Notes under the pieces: generated by a model
What the model was told of the DNA's origin: nothing
What the model saw: only the letters and a program-made list of their open reading frames with translations
Database searches by the model: none
Virus record (IMG/VR): IMGVR_UViG_3300038701_002266
Location: 1 to 47,943 of that record
Source of the DNA: a virus
Length of the DNA: 47,943 nt
Direction: 5' to 3' (one strand)
Part shown: positions 1 through 9,605 of the stretch, in pieces
How the letters are laid out: the number at the start of each line of letters is the position of its first letter
Position numbering within the stretch: the stretch's first letter is position 1
Translations under genes and position numbers: made by a program

Positions 1-381
1 GGACTGGTTGTACACCTTCTTCGCGCGGGGGCTAAGACCTTCGCCGTGGCGCTGCTCCAGCGCGTCCAGACTGTCTTCAGCCTCGTCCTTGATGCCGATA
101 GCGTTGCCGCCTGTTCGGTTCAGGAACCCTCCGTCTGGGCTGTTCAACGCCTCCCGCTGATCGTAGCGGTAGTTGTTGAACGCCTGCTCTGCATTGGCCT
201 CTTCGAGAAGTGCCTGCTCATACGCCAGCGCATCGCCAGCTTCCATGACTGCGCCGCCAAGCTGCTGGTTCGCGCGCCCCACGCCCGCACCAAACGTGTC
301 GGCTGACGTGTTTACGCGGACTGACTGCTGATTGATGGCGCGATCTCGGACCTGCCTCTGATACTCTGGTACGCGTGCCAT
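1..381 (-). CDS. Internal virion (ejection) protein with M15 peptidase domain, N-terminal part
   Basis: This is the first 126 codons of a protein that continues across the contig join at 47816 down to 45597. The joined protein is 865 residues. The start is the ATG at 381-379, twelve bases after the stop of the gp14-like gene and preceded by AGAAAGGGA, a good Shine-Dalgarno site. The N-terminus begins MARVPEYQRQ and continues as a polar, probably helical segment rich in Ala, Gln and Glu, as expected for a protein packed inside the capsid and ejected with the DNA. No stop occurs in this frame before base 1. The catalytic domain is in the other part of the gene and is described there. Confidence 0.85.
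   Translation of the reverse strand, partial: MARVPEYQRQVRDRAINQQSVRVNTSADTFGAGVGRANQQLGGAVMEAGDALAYEQALLEEANAEQAFNNYRYDQREALNSPDGGFLNRTGGNAIGIKDEAEDSLDALEQRHGEGLSPRAKKVYNQS
4..129. repeat. Terminal overlap, copy 1 (identical to 47817-47942)
   Basis: These 126 bases recur exactly at 47817-47942, and the bases flanking the match differ. The reading frame of the internal virion protein continues through the overlap from one end of the window to the other. The simplest reading is a circular or circularly permuted genome, with the contig closed on itself by an assembly overlap. The unique length would then be about 47.8 kb. A true direct terminal repeat of this length cannot be excluded, but T7-like terminal repeats normally lie in non-coding DNA next to the early region, whereas this one sits inside a coding region. 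Confidence 0.92.
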
Positions 382-393
382 AGGGTCCCTTTC

Positions 394-894
394 TTAGGCG
401 ATGCTGGCGCGGTAGCGGTATACACTAGACGCGCCGCTGAGCGCTGTGCCGACGCCTGCCACGAAACCAGCAGACTCGGCGTTCGTCGCCTCCGCGCCAC
501 GCGCACTGGCGTTGTTCAGGTAGTTGTACTTCTCGACCTCGAGATCGCGGACTTCTGCACTTGTGTTGCGTCGTGCGCGGTACGCGTCTCGCTGTGTCTC
601 CACGGCGCTGTTGAGGATGCTGTCGAGGGGTGACCCGAAGCTGAGGTCCATGTTATTGGACGCCAGCGCGGCGCGTGTATTCGCCGTCGTACGAGCACCT
701 TCTACCAGAACCCGCTGCTCCTCGTCAGCGCCACGCTCTTTAGCGTCGCGCATCTTTTCGTCGCTGCGTTCCGCATTGTCGAGTGCGATCTTCTGTTGGA
801 ACTTCGCCTCCGCAGATGCGGCGGACGCCGCTTGGAAGGTGCCGAGGGTGGACACCACGGTACCTGCGATCATCGCTGTGACTGGATCACACAT
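394..894 (-). CDS. Internal virion protein, T7 gp14-like
   Basis: This 166-residue protein starts MCDPVTAMIAG, the N-terminal signature common to podovirus internal virion protein B (gp14-like). A short hydrophobic segment at residues 7-25 is followed by a long charged helical region and a Gly/Ala-rich C-terminus (residues 140-160) that could also insert in a membrane. In T7 the gp14, gp15 and gp16 proteins form the internal core and then the channel through the envelope during DNA ejection; gp14 goes to the outer membrane. Position supports the call: it lies directly before the two large ejection proteins and overlaps the gp13-like gene by 8 bases (ATGTGTGA), indicating coupled translation. 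Identification is by N-terminal signature, size and order. Confidence 0.75.
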   Translation of the reverse strand: MCDPVTAMIAGTVVSTLGTFQAASAASAEAKFQQKIALDNAERSDEKMRDAKERGADEEQRVLVEGARTTANTRAALASNNMDLSFGSPLDSILNSAVETQRDAYRARRNTSAEVRDLEVEKYNYLNNASARGAEATNAESAGFVAGVGTALSGASSVYRYRASIA

Positions 895-1357
895 TCATCG
901 TTCCTTCCATGTCGAACACGCGTTGTTTCGCGCCGGTCATGCTTAGATGTGGATCGTGTATAGCAAAGCCGAGCGCGTGAAGGAAGAGGATGCTCGGCGT
1001 GTTCTCTTCGTGCACCACGTTCAACAGTTTCGTGTGCGTCTCTTTCAGATGCGAGATGTATCTCTTCGCCATCTTGACGAACGGTATCGGGTGCTCCGAC
1101 AAGGTCTGAGTACCTAGCAGCCACGGCACCCCTATCCGCGCCAGTGCCGTTGTGTGGCACCCGAACACCGCAACCGGGACGTCGTTCCAGTAGCCAATAT
1201 ACGCCTCCTGTGACATCCCGATGGAGCGAGCGAGAGCTTCGTACGGTCGTGTCAAGGTCAGAGCTTCTAGCTCTCGAACGTCGCCGAGGCGCATGTCGCG
1301 AGCTACGCGCGCGGCGTCCGCGTTCATAGCGGTCACCTCTCTGATACCGACGCTCAT
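887..1357 (-). CDS. T7 gp13-like protein (DUF2833, GNAT-like fold)
   Basis: A 156-residue protein with the pattern of the DUF2833/T7 gp13 family: an N-terminal IR-x-T motif, an acetyltransferase-like core with a YIGYWNDVPVAVFG strand-turn-strand segment, and a late FLHALGF motif. In T7, gp13 is needed for assembly of the internal core and is not abundant in mature virions; it may act as a chaperone. I take the ATG at 1357, which overlaps the stop of the upstream tail gene (ATGA) and matches the usual family N-terminus. A second ATG at 1327 has a better-spaced ribosome site (GAGAGGTGA) and would give 146 residues. Acetyltransferase activity is not implied. Confidence 0.7.
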   Translation of the reverse strand: MSVGIREVTAMNADAARVARDMRLGDVRELEALTLTRPYEALARSIGMSQEAYIGYWNDVPVAVFGCHTTALARIGVPWLLGTQTLSEHPIPFVKMAKRYISHLKETHTKLLNVVHEENTPSILFLHALGFAIHDPHLSMTGAKQRVFDMEGTMNV

Positions 1358-3933
1358 CCTCCGAACTCCCACTCAGGTGCGATCATTGTGACCGTCATAG
1401 GGAGCGGGTTTGGCTGCTTGACGAAGATGGACGCATCGCGCTCCCAGTCTCCGGCAAAATCAAAGATCAGTGTTTCCGTCTTGCTTGGGATCGGCCCGCC
1501 GATGAGCGACGCGTCCCACTCTTTCAGCGGCGATGTGCCCTCAAGCGAGATGCCTGCCTCCAGTCCCCTAGACCGAACCACCTTGATCGCTACCTCAGAA
1601 GACGCACGCACCCGGCCCCGAGACGACCCACGCTCTCGGCTCTGCACGTCGAATGTGAGCGTCTCCATGTACGCTTCGTACGGTAGGCCGATGCTAATAT
1701 CGGTACCCTCTTTCGCGCCGAAGTCAGCCGTCCCCGTTTCGTCCACCACGATCTCGTCCAACACATCCCCGTCGATCAGCGCCACGACTGTCTCGCCGCG
1801 CAGATGCAGAAGTCCGGTGACGCTGCTGACGTCGCTTCCGTACGATGCTTTGAAGCCTCCGTCGGCGAAGTACGCTTCAGTGATGTCGAGGTCCTTGCGT
1901 TCCGCCAGCCGCTCCACCAGTGTCACTGTTTGCCCGCCCAACGTTCGGCTGACCACGAAGTACGGCGTGTCCACGCCGCTCTCCAGCACTGAGCTTACTT
2001 GATGCACGAACGTGTCCGTCCCGGCGATCCTCTGCTCCGTCCACGCCCAGATGTCGTGCTCCGGGATATACGTCATAGTCAGCAGTTCGCCCGTGTTCAT
2101 GGTCACGAACAGCAGCCCGAACGGTGCGCGGCTGTACGCCCACGAGGTGACGAACTTGCCTTCGAAGAAGTCCCTAGCCAAGATCGTGAGATCACCGGGC
2201 GGCTGCGAGCGATCCGACATTCGGAAGTCGCGGACCACATTGCCCGACGGCTCGAGATACAGCGCGACGCCGCCGATGAGAACCGGTTCGAGATCGTAGC
2301 TGCCGAAGTAAGAGCGGGGTGAGAGCCTGCGCCTGTCGGGGCGGATGTACTCTCCATCCCCCTGCGCGGCGATCTCCCACTCCGCGCTGCTCGTCATGAT
2401 CGCGAAGGTGTCATGCGGAATGAAGGCTCGGACCCGGTTGACCTGCCGCGCGCGCAGGCGGAACCTGAACGCGTCGTCTGGCTGCTCTGGGAAAGACGTG
2501 CCGAAGTTCTCGATGTTGTCGGCGCGCGACATCTCGACCACTTGCGGGTCGTTGTTTGTGGAGCCGTACGCCAGCCGCTGCTCGAAGAACGAGACGACGC
2601 CGGGATAGTCTCCTGCGGTCCCAAACGGGTTACGATCCACTCGAGGTCCCCGCGCCAGATCGGGCGTGATGTTCTCGTCGTTGAACAGTGTAGACGTCGT
2701 CGTCCCGATGTAGCCGAACGCGCCCGCGTCCTGCTTGTATATGTTGTACCGCTCCGCGTCGGCGTGCGCGCGCCACCCGATATGGTTGATACTGCCTTGG
2801 AAGATGAGATCGTTGTCGACCTCGAACACCGCCGTGGGTAGCCCTTCCTCCTGCGTGTCCGTCTTTATGGGCGCGACCGCGTACTTGTACGTCACCAAGT
2901 CGAGCGGAACAGCGTCGTCGCTCACCGTCGCCTCCGCGCCCGGTGTCTCGATGGTGCCGCCGCTCGAGTATGAGCCGAACACTGTCCCGTCGACGTTAGC
3001 GCCGTCGCGACCCTTCAGCGCTATCGTGTTGGCTGTGACGGCCCCGGCCACGTATACGAGATCGTTCAACTGCGCCATGCCGACCACGCCAGTGATCTTG
3101 AACGCGTCCCCTTCAGACAGACCGTGGGCGTTGGATGTGACGACGACCGGGTTCGTCTGCGTCGCCGCTGTGATGGCGAGAGTGTCTTCTTCGATTGGGT
3201 CGATGCCGGGCGCGAACGTGACGTCGACGACAGTCCAGTCGTCGTCGGCCATCCGCTGGATTTTCTTGGGCGCATAGTCGCGGTGCGCCGTGTAGATCAC
3301 GTCTGCGTCTTGGGCGAACCGCAGTTCGAACATGTCGCTCAGCGTGAACGGGTGCGTCGCCTCGTATACCTTGGACAACGTCGCCCCCGCGCCGGTCGTG
3401 CCCCAGCCGCTGCTGGTGTCCAGCGTCGACCCGTCGAACACCTCGAATGTCAGATCGCCGCCGGATACGGCAGATACCCGTACGACGACGCCGCCAAGCT
3501 CGTGGTCTCCGTTTGGGTCTTGGACAAACGCCAGTGTGCCTACGGGAAAGTCCGCAGCGTCCGCCGGGTTGGTGAGCGTGATCTCCGCCGTCACCGCTGC
3601 TGTGATCTCCGTCACGGGCGCGGGCGTGACATCGCTGTCGAGGACATAGCCGCCGTCCCGGATCACGCGAAACACGCTGTCCGTGAACTCGAGTTGATAC
3701 GTCTGCTCGGAACTGAACTCGAAGGGGAGGAGAAACTGCTTGGCTCCTGCACCGCTGGTGTCGAACCCGGTCACAGTTTCCAAACCTGCGCGGTTCGACA
3801 TCCCACCTTGCGGTCGTACGAAGACGTTCACGCCTTGGCGCACGCCCTTGTTAAATTTTTCAGTGTCCTCGCGAGACTGCATCCCCTCAGACAGAACACC
3901 GGCGCTGAACGCGTCTTGCGCGATACGTGTCAT
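1354..3933 (-). CDS. Tail tubular protein B (gp12-like nozzle protein)
   Basis: 859 residues. The N-terminus (MTRIAQDAFSAGVLSEGM, then VFVRPQGGMSNRAG at about residues 35-50) is the typical opening of podovirus gp12-like nozzle proteins: an FSAG-L-S motif followed by R-P-x-GG-x-x-R-x-G. The remainder is predominantly beta-rich with many Val/Thr/Gly strands, fitting a propeller-type nozzle. It would form the distal hexameric end of the short tail and carry the channel through which DNA leaves. It follows tail tubular protein A with a 3-base gap and overlaps the gp13-like gene at its end. No strong ribosome site is seen, so translation is probably coupled to the gene before. Length is close to T7 gp12 (about 790). 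Confidence 0.85.
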   Translation of the reverse strand: MTRIAQDAFSAGVLSEGMQSREDTEKFNKGVRQGVNVFVRPQGGMSNRAGLETVTGFDTSGAGAKQFLLPFEFSSEQTYQLEFTDSVFRVIRDGGYVLDSDVTPAPVTEITAAVTAEITLTNPADAADFPVGTLAFVQDPNGDHELGGVVVRVSAVSGGDLTFEVFDGSTLDTSSGWGTTGAGATLSKVYEATHPFTLSDMFELRFAQDADVIYTAHRDYAPKKIQRMADDDWTVVDVTFAPGIDPIEEDTLAITAATQTNPVVVTSNAHGLSEGDAFKITGVVGMAQLNDLVYVAGAVTANTIALKGRDGANVDGTVFGSYSSGGTIETPGAEATVSDDAVPLDLVTYKYAVAPIKTDTQEEGLPTAVFEVDNDLIFQGSINHIGWRAHADAERYNIYKQDAGAFGYIGTTTSTLFNDENITPDLARGPRVDRNPFGTAGDYPGVVSFFEQRLAYGSTNNDPQVVEMSRADNIENFGTSFPEQPDDAFRFRLRARQVNRVRAFIPHDTFAIMTSSAEWEIAAQGDGEYIRPDRRRLSPRSYFGSYDLEPVLIGGVALYLEPSGNVVRDFRMSDRSQPPGDLTILARDFFEGKFVTSWAYSRAPFGLLFVTMNTGELLTMTYIPEHDIWAWTEQRIAGTDTFVHQVSSVLESGVDTPYFVVSRTLGGQTVTLVERLAERKDLDITEAYFADGGFKASYGSDVSSVTGLLHLRGETVVALIDGDVLDEIVVDETGTADFGAKEGTDISIGLPYEAYMETLTFDVQSRERGSSRGRVRASSEVAIKVVRSRGLEAGISLEGTSPLKEWDASLIGGPIPSKTETLIFDFAGDWERDASIFVKQPNPLPMTVTMIAPEWEFGG

Positions 3934-3936
3934 AGA

Positions 3937-4587
3937 TCAGTTATCCCAGATAGAGGACTTGTCGGTCTGTGGTGAGTGCTCCCAAGCGTCCGTTCCGTGG
4001 CCTCGCGCGTCGGCGTACCCGTCGCCCCAGCGGTACGTCGTAACATCCTGCTGAGCGTCGTGCTCGATGGCTTGTGCCAGCGCATCTGTATACATGTCGT
4101 GGAGCCGTTGCACGTCCTGCTGCCTGCGTACCATCGCCGGGGCAAGCCGTTTGGCAAGCTGGATCGCGACCGCTTCTGTGAACAGGTCGTCCCACTCTGG
4201 CACCTCAACGTTGTCGAACGTGTAGTAGCCGTGGGCGTCTGACAAGTCAGTATAGATCGCGCCGTTTTGGATAAACGACGGGTAGGGCGGTTTGCGCTCT
4301 TCAGGGTGCTCGTACGGACCCAACAGTCTGCGCCACTTCAGGCAGTCGCTGGGGTAGTCATACTTGCAGAGCCAGCGGTCTGTCTGGTCGTTGGTCAGCT
4401 TCGCGAGCGCGGACACTTTCCGCGCAAAGGACCACGGCGACGCCTTCATCACTAGCCGCCGCGCCATCGGATATTGACGCACGCAGCGCTGGCTCTCAGT
4501 GGAGTTCTCGGTCAGCGACGTGATCGTCTTCTTGCCGATGTGGTCAAGAGCGAGGTTGCATACTTCTACGTCAGTGGCTGCGCTCAT
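3937..4587 (-). CDS. Tail tubular protein A (gp11-like adaptor)
   Basis: 216 residues with the family hallmarks: an N-terminal EVCNLALDHIGKKTI segment, then a long helical region with R-x-x-L-x-x-S-P-W-S-F-A (around residues 43-55), and an internal LCKYDYPSDC motif. Gp11-like proteins form the dodecameric ring that joins the portal to the nozzle. The ATG at 4587 has a strong ribosome site (AGGAG, 8-base spacer). A stable stem-loop lies just upstream (4612-4635), so the tail pair may be translated from a separately processed part of the late transcript. The C-terminus is polar and less conserved. Confidence 0.9.
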   Translation of the reverse strand: MSAATDVEVCNLALDHIGKKTITSLTENSTESQRCVRQYPMARRLVMKASPWSFARKVSALAKLTNDQTDRWLCKYDYPSDCLKWRRLLGPYEHPEERKPPYPSFIQNGAIYTDLSDAHGYYTFDNVEVPEWDDLFTEAVAIQLAKRLAPAMVRRQQDVQRLHDMYTDALAQAIEHDAQQDVTTYRWGDGYADARGHGTDAWEHSPQTDKSSIWDN

Positions 4588-4611
4588 CGTACGAACTCCT
4601 GTTTAAAATGT

Positions 4612-4635
4612 CAGGGGCGGCTTGCGCCGCCCCTG
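4612..4635 (-). terminator. Intergenic stem-loop with GNRA-type loop
   Basis: A perfect 10-bp stem (CAGGGGCGGC/GCCGCCCCTG) closes on a loop that reads GCAA in the minus-strand transcript. The downstream T-run is weak (ACATTTTAAAC). It sits between the collagen-like gene and tail tubular protein A. It could be a leaky terminator, an RNA-processing block, or a barrier that sets different amounts of capsid and tail messages. The weak T-tract makes full termination unlikely. Confidence 0.5.
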
Positions 4636-4638
4636 CTA

Positions 4639-5626
<988 letters not shown>

Positions 5627-5646
5627 GTCTCTCTCCATTTGTTGAC

Positions 5647-5696
5647 GAAGGGTTTCGTGTATGTTCCCTTCGGAGGAGGACCGCCGCTCGCGGTCC
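5647..5696 (-). terminator. Two stem-loops between capsid and cement genes
   Basis: Two inverted repeats lie in the gap after the major capsid gene. The first is GAAGGG/CCCTTC (5647-5652 with 5666-5671); the second, 7 bp, is GGACCGC/GCGGTCC (5678-5684 with 5690-5696). Neither is followed by a T-run on the minus strand, so they are more likely a processing or message-stability element, or a Rho-type attenuator, than an intrinsic terminator. T7 places its late terminator at the same relative point. Confidence 0.4.
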
Positions 5697-5715
5697 CCCT
5701 GAGTTCTCGTTCGTC

Positions 5716-6714
5716 TTAGACGATACGCTCTTCTGTTTCCAGAATGCTGTCCATGCGACGGATCGGGTGACCCAAGAACATGACGACCGGCTTCCCATCC
5801 ACTTCGGACAGGGACAACTGGACGTTCTTCTTGTTGACCGCCTGCTGGTGCAGGTACTCGGCGATGGTGCGCGAGCAGTAGATCACGGTGTTGACCGAAG
5901 GCTTGTTCGGGTTGTCCAAACGGTAGTACGCCTTGATCATCAACTGGATCAGGTCAGCGCCGCCATCGGCAGGGTCTTCCTGCAGAGCCGACACGTCGAT
6001 GTTCGCGATCCGCGCGTTGCAGCGCCAGTCGCGTACGGTGAGACCAATGTGCTTGCAGAACTTTTCACGGTACACGTCGTACAACGAGCCGTCGTTCAGT
6101 GTCTTGGTCTGCAGACCTTTGTCTTCCCGCTTCAGCCCCAGTTCGGAGCCTTCAGGGTAGATCAGGTGCGTGCCGCTCTCGCCCCAACCGACAAACCAGA
6201 TTGAGGTATTGTCGGAGCCGGTGCCGCCAGCATCCACGATCTGGTTGCCGTTTGCCGCTGTCAGCGAGCTATAGCGCGCGTCCAGACCAGTAAACCGCTC
6301 AGGGTTGATCGCCGTGTCGCCGTAGACGATTGTCTCGCCAACGGTCTGGGCGATGCCTTCCAAGTGCGCAGCAGCCTCGTTCATACGGAACTTCTGAGGG
6401 TTCTTCGCCTTGTCGACCAGCATCGCGTCGACTTCGGACCAGTCTTCCAGATAGCCTGTGCTATCCTTGACCTGTGCCGTACGACCTTTGGTTGGCTGCA
6501 CACCTTGGTACAGCTTGCGCCATGTCGGCTCAGGAAGACCTGCGCGTACAGTGGTCAGGTGCTCGTCGCCGGAGTTACACTCCACCGCCGGTGCATCTGC
6601 CAGCATCGCCAGTTCCTGCGCCATGATTTCGATAACGTCTGCCACCTCGTCGTTTCTGTTCGTCTGACGACGAAGGTCCGCGAGGTCCGGATATGTCTGC
6701 CCAACTGTTGCCAT
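5716..6714 (-). CDS. Major capsid protein, BPP-1 (Bbp17) type
   Basis: 332 residues, the usual length for this family. It begins MATVGQTYPDLADLRRQ, with conserved features such as the early VIEIMAQELAML helix, VYGDTAINPERFTGL near residue 155 and a C-terminal GHPIRRMDSILETEERIV. BPP-1-type capsid proteins have the HK97 fold with altered strand topology. The E-loop region (GLPEPTWRKLYQGVQP) is recognisable at about residues 59-75. It follows the scaffold gene by 1 base and precedes the cement protein. No N-terminal prohead sequence or protease gene is seen, in line with assembly on a separate scaffold. Confidence 0.92.
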   Translation of the reverse strand: MATVGQTYPDLADLRRQTNRNDEVADVIEIMAQELAMLADAPAVECNSGDEHLTTVRAGLPEPTWRKLYQGVQPTKGRTAQVKDSTGYLEDWSEVDAMLVDKAKNPQKFRMNEAAAHLEGIAQTVGETIVYGDTAINPERFTGLDARYSSLTAANGNQIVDAGGTGSDNTSIWFVGWGESGTHLIYPEGSELGLKREDKGLQTKTLNDGSLYDVYREKFCKHIGLTVRDWRCNARIANIDVSALQEDPADGGADLIQLMIKAYYRLDNPNKPSVNTVIYCSRTIAEYLHQQAVNKKNVQLSLSEVDGKPVVMFLGHPIRRMDSILETEERIV

Positions 6715-6717
6715 GAT

Positions 6718-7545
6718 TTAGCCTTTCTTCTTGTCGGGTGTCGTGTTGCCGTACCAATGTTGCTCGGTAGACTTCTCGACAGTTTCAGTGGTGTCCCCTC
6801 TGTCGAAGTTGTCGTCGACCAGTTTCTGGCCGATACGGTTCAACTCCTTGATGACATCGGGATTGTTTCCGTTCCCGGATTGGAGGATCAGTTTCTCCAG
6901 CGCGCCTTCGGGTTTGAAACCTTTCGACGTGCCGTCGGCGTTCTTCGCATCCGGGTCGCCTTTCGGTCCCCCGCGAAGTACGCGCAACGCGGCGTTAGCC
7001 TTCTTGACACTGGCGTCCCATTTTTCGCCGCCGATGTCAGGATCGGTTTTTGCCTTTTCCAGATGCTCTTTCTGCAGCGCTTCCACAGCATCTGTGTGCG
7101 CCTTGGCCTCTGCGAGAGCACGTTCGCTCTGCGCCTTGATCAAGGCGTCCGCCTGTCCCCGTGTCAGCCCAGCTTCCTTGAACTGCTCTGACCACGCGGT
7201 CTGATCTTCCTCTGATAGCTCGACGCCGTCTGGCAGTTTGAACTCGTACGATCCGTCCTCTGGAATTTCCGCCGCCTTGGCGGCAGCTTCCTTTTCCTCG
7301 TCGGTCTGACCGTCGTCGCCCTCGTCGCCATCCTTCTCGTCGGCTGCGTCGTCTCCGAGCTTCGCACCTTCATCTGGTGTCTCGTCACTCCCGAGCACTG
7401 GCTTGGCGGTTTGGCCCTCATCGGTGCCTGCATCGCCTCCTTCGCCGCCGTCTCCTGCGTCCCCGCCGCTCCCGGTTTCATCATCCGCCGCAAAGCAGAT
7501 CATCGGGATGGTGGAGAAAAACATCGACATGGTGTCAATCTTCAT
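6718..7545 (-). CDS. Scaffolding (capsid assembly) protein
   Basis: 275 residues from the ATG at 7545 (AGGAAG upstream; it overlaps the preceding stop by 11 bases). A 24-base longer form is possible but lacks a ribosome site. The protein is strongly acidic. Residues 20-90 are a Gly/Asp/Glu-rich low-complexity region, then an IPEDGSYEFKLPDGVEL motif common to phage scaffolds, then helical, Lys/Glu-rich segments likely to form coiled coils, ending in a Lys-rich tail (TTPDKKKG) that could bind the capsid shell. It would act transiently inside the procapsid. One oddity is the hydrophobic N-terminus (SMFFSTIPMICFA, then AD) that looks like a short signal peptide. Confidence 0.8.
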   Translation of the reverse strand: MKIDTMSMFFSTIPMICFAADDETGSGGDAGDGGEGGDAGTDEGQTAKPVLGSDETPDEGAKLGDDAADEKDGDEGDDGQTDEEKEAAAKAAEIPEDGSYEFKLPDGVELSEEDQTAWSEQFKEAGLTRGQADALIKAQSERALAEAKAHTDAVEALQKEHLEKAKTDPDIGGEKWDASVKKANAALRVLRGGPKGDPDAKNADGTSKGFKPEGALEKLILQSGNGNNPDVIKELNRIGQKLVDDNFDRGDTTETVEKSTEQHWYGNTTPDKKKG

Positions 7546-7849
7546 CGTTGTCTTCCTTCTGTGTGCCACTGTTGCGGCGTTTCGTTTCTGCTGCAGTCTG
7601 CAGCAGCTTCAGGAGTGCGCCGTCGTCGGCTATCTTCAGCCGGTCGACGATCTGCATCCCGGTCTTACGTTGCCCGAGGCGGTAGAACGTCTCGCTGTTC
7701 CCCGTCATCTGGTCTTCAAAAAACCCGCAGTCCTGTAAGATGGTGCACAGGAAGCGACGCGACGGCTCGTGGCTCAACACCGCCGCCGCGTCATTCTTCA
7801 ACTGTGTGAACGCTCGTTTCTGCGCTCTGCTCATCTGGTTACTGCTCAT
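7535..7849 (-). CDS. Bbp19-like phage protein
   Basis: 104 residues with the diagnostic pattern of the Bbp19 domain: a helix followed by EPSRRFLCTILQDCGFF, then MTGNSETFYRLGQRKTGMQIVD, where a conserved G-N-S/T-x-T-F-x-x-G-x-R-x-x-G is found between portal and scaffold genes of BPP-1-type podoviruses. Function is not established; its fixed position between portal and scaffold suggests a role in early head assembly. It overlaps the scaffold start by 11 bases. The C-terminus is acidic (KEDNDED). Confidence 0.8.
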   Translation of the reverse strand: MSSNQMSRAQKRAFTQLKNDAAAVLSHEPSRRFLCTILQDCGFFEDQMTGNSETFYRLGQRKTGMQIVDRLKIADDGALLKLLQTAAETKRRNSGTQKEDNDED

Positions 7850-7886
7850 GTTCTTCTTTTGCCCCTATTCAACTGCCGCGTCAAGC

Positions 7887-9602
7887 TCAACGAAGGCCGA
7901 GGTCACGAAGGATGCTGCCAGCCCCGCCACCGCCCGGCGCTCTCGGCGCGTCAGCTTCCGACAAAACCTTGGCAGCTTGCGCCCCCGTCTGCGCCACCTG
8001 CGCCACTTCACCGGCTTGCTGCACCGCTTGCTGCTGCGCCACTTGCTCCTGCCGTTCCCGTCTGATCTCGTCAGTCTCTTCTTGTGATCGTACGACGCTG
8101 CTCGAGATGCCGACCATGTCAGCATACTCGTCGACTGCCTTGTCGTTGTCGACCTTGTCCATCACCGAGCCATCGACCGCGTGCAGGTTGCCGAGGAAGG
8201 CGTACAGCCGCTCCATGCCGCCTGTCGCCACAGCCTTCTGCGCCTGCGCCAGCGTCGAGATATAGTCGATCTCGACGGGGATACCGTCGAACTCTTCCGG
8301 CAGCGGCGGCACTTTGCCTTCGTCGACAACCTTGTTGTAGCCGCGTCGTACGACGATGCTGAGCTTCTCACGGTGTTGCCGCTCCAGCACCGGTCCCAGC
8401 GCCAGCAGCTTCTCCTCGTGCCGCTCGTCGATCTCCCGCGCCGTGATCTGACGACGGTCGAGGTTGGCGATCATCAGAAACAGGTTCGCGTACGTCCCCT
8501 CGCTGACCCGCTCCTCGCTGGTGCGGATGTCCTCGACTAGCTCGTTGATCCGTGGGTTGATCTGGTAAGCCGGTACCGCCCCTTTTGTCGGATCGGACAT
8601 GTAGTTCTCCGCCTCCGGCATAAGGCTGAAGGGGCTGTTCCGCATTTCTGTGGGCAGGTTCATCGGCGGGCGGTTGATCCGGCGCATCGCCTCTGCCTTG
8701 TCGCGTTCCTTGCGCTGCAGTTCTTTCGCATCACCCAGTGCGTCCATGCACGGAGACCCGCCGTACACGTCGGTCCCTGCCACATCCCAACGGGATGCCA
8801 GAATAGGGCTTTCGTCGTAGCCGAGATCAGCCATCAGTTTGTCGTTGTGGCCCTCCTCCCAGTACGCGGACATGATAGGCTTGTCTTGTGCCAAGCTGCT
8901 ACGTAGATCGCGATCCGCACGCGGCGCGATAAGGTGGCGAACTCGTACGAGTTCTCCGACGTTGTCCTTGTCCCACAGGTTCTTGACGGTCTGGCTTACC
9001 ACGGACCAGTCGGGCTTGTTGCGCGGGTCGTTCTCGAACACAAACTTGGTAACGATCTGGTTCACTGTGTAACGGGTCTGCCGGTACATGGTGTCGACCA
9101 TGCCGCGCCCGTTGACGCCAATCCACGCCTCCCCCGGCACCATGGCCTGCCCGTACAAGCCGTGAACGATGTCGTCTTCCATGATCGCCGCGTCGTAACC
9201 GTACAGCCCGAGATCGCCCCACAGCGTGTGCAGCATGGTGTACATGCCAGACGACTGCAGAAGCTGCCTGATCTCGATCTCAGCTTGGTGGAAGTGCTCT
9301 TTCACCTCCGGTCGCTGCCGCAGTTCTTTGTTCTTGGCGAGCAGCCGGAACCACGGTCGCGCCGGGGACGTGATACCGCTGTGCATCCCACTCTGCATCG
9401 TACGATGATCGTACCGGGGCCGACCGTTCAAGATGTACTTGTTCACGTTGGCCTCGGACTTATGCCCCTTGTTCTCCGACCAGCGCGACCGGCGCGGCTG
9501 GAAGTTCTTTCCCAATTCGCGGAAGTGCGCTTCGTACGGCTCACGCGCAGCCTTCAGGCTGTTGCCGATGCCGTTGAACTTCTTGATCGCCGCCTCAGTC
9601 AT
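7887..9602 (-). CDS. Portal / head-to-tail connector protein
   Basis: 571 residues matching the podovirus head-to-tail connecting family (PF12236-type): an N-terminal KKFNGIGNSLKAAREPYEAH helix, LNGRPRYDHRTMQSGMHSGITSPARPWF near residues 58-85 (the S-x-x-x-P-x-R-P-W-F signature is conserved), DLGLYGYDAAIMEDD, and a central clip/stem region. The C-terminal 60 residues are Gln/Ala-rich and helical, like the barrel of other portals. Twelve copies would form the vertex through which the terminase pumps DNA. It lies downstream of two small genes and directly before the Bbp19-like gene. Confidence 0.92.
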   Translation of the reverse strand: MTEAAIKKFNGIGNSLKAAREPYEAHFRELGKNFQPRRSRWSENKGHKSEANVNKYILNGRPRYDHRTMQSGMHSGITSPARPWFRLLAKNKELRQRPEVKEHFHQAEIEIRQLLQSSGMYTMLHTLWGDLGLYGYDAAIMEDDIVHGLYGQAMVPGEAWIGVNGRGMVDTMYRQTRYTVNQIVTKFVFENDPRNKPDWSVVSQTVKNLWDKDNVGELVRVRHLIAPRADRDLRSSLAQDKPIMSAYWEEGHNDKLMADLGYDESPILASRWDVAGTDVYGGSPCMDALGDAKELQRKERDKAEAMRRINRPPMNLPTEMRNSPFSLMPEAENYMSDPTKGAVPAYQINPRINELVEDIRTSEERVSEGTYANLFLMIANLDRRQITAREIDERHEEKLLALGPVLERQHREKLSIVVRRGYNKVVDEGKVPPLPEEFDGIPVEIDYISTLAQAQKAVATGGMERLYAFLGNLHAVDGSVMDKVDNDKAVDEYADMVGISSSVVRSQEETDEIRRERQEQVAQQQAVQQAGEVAQVAQTGAQAAKVLSEADAPRAPGGGGAGSILRDLGLR

Positions 9603-9605
9603 GTC

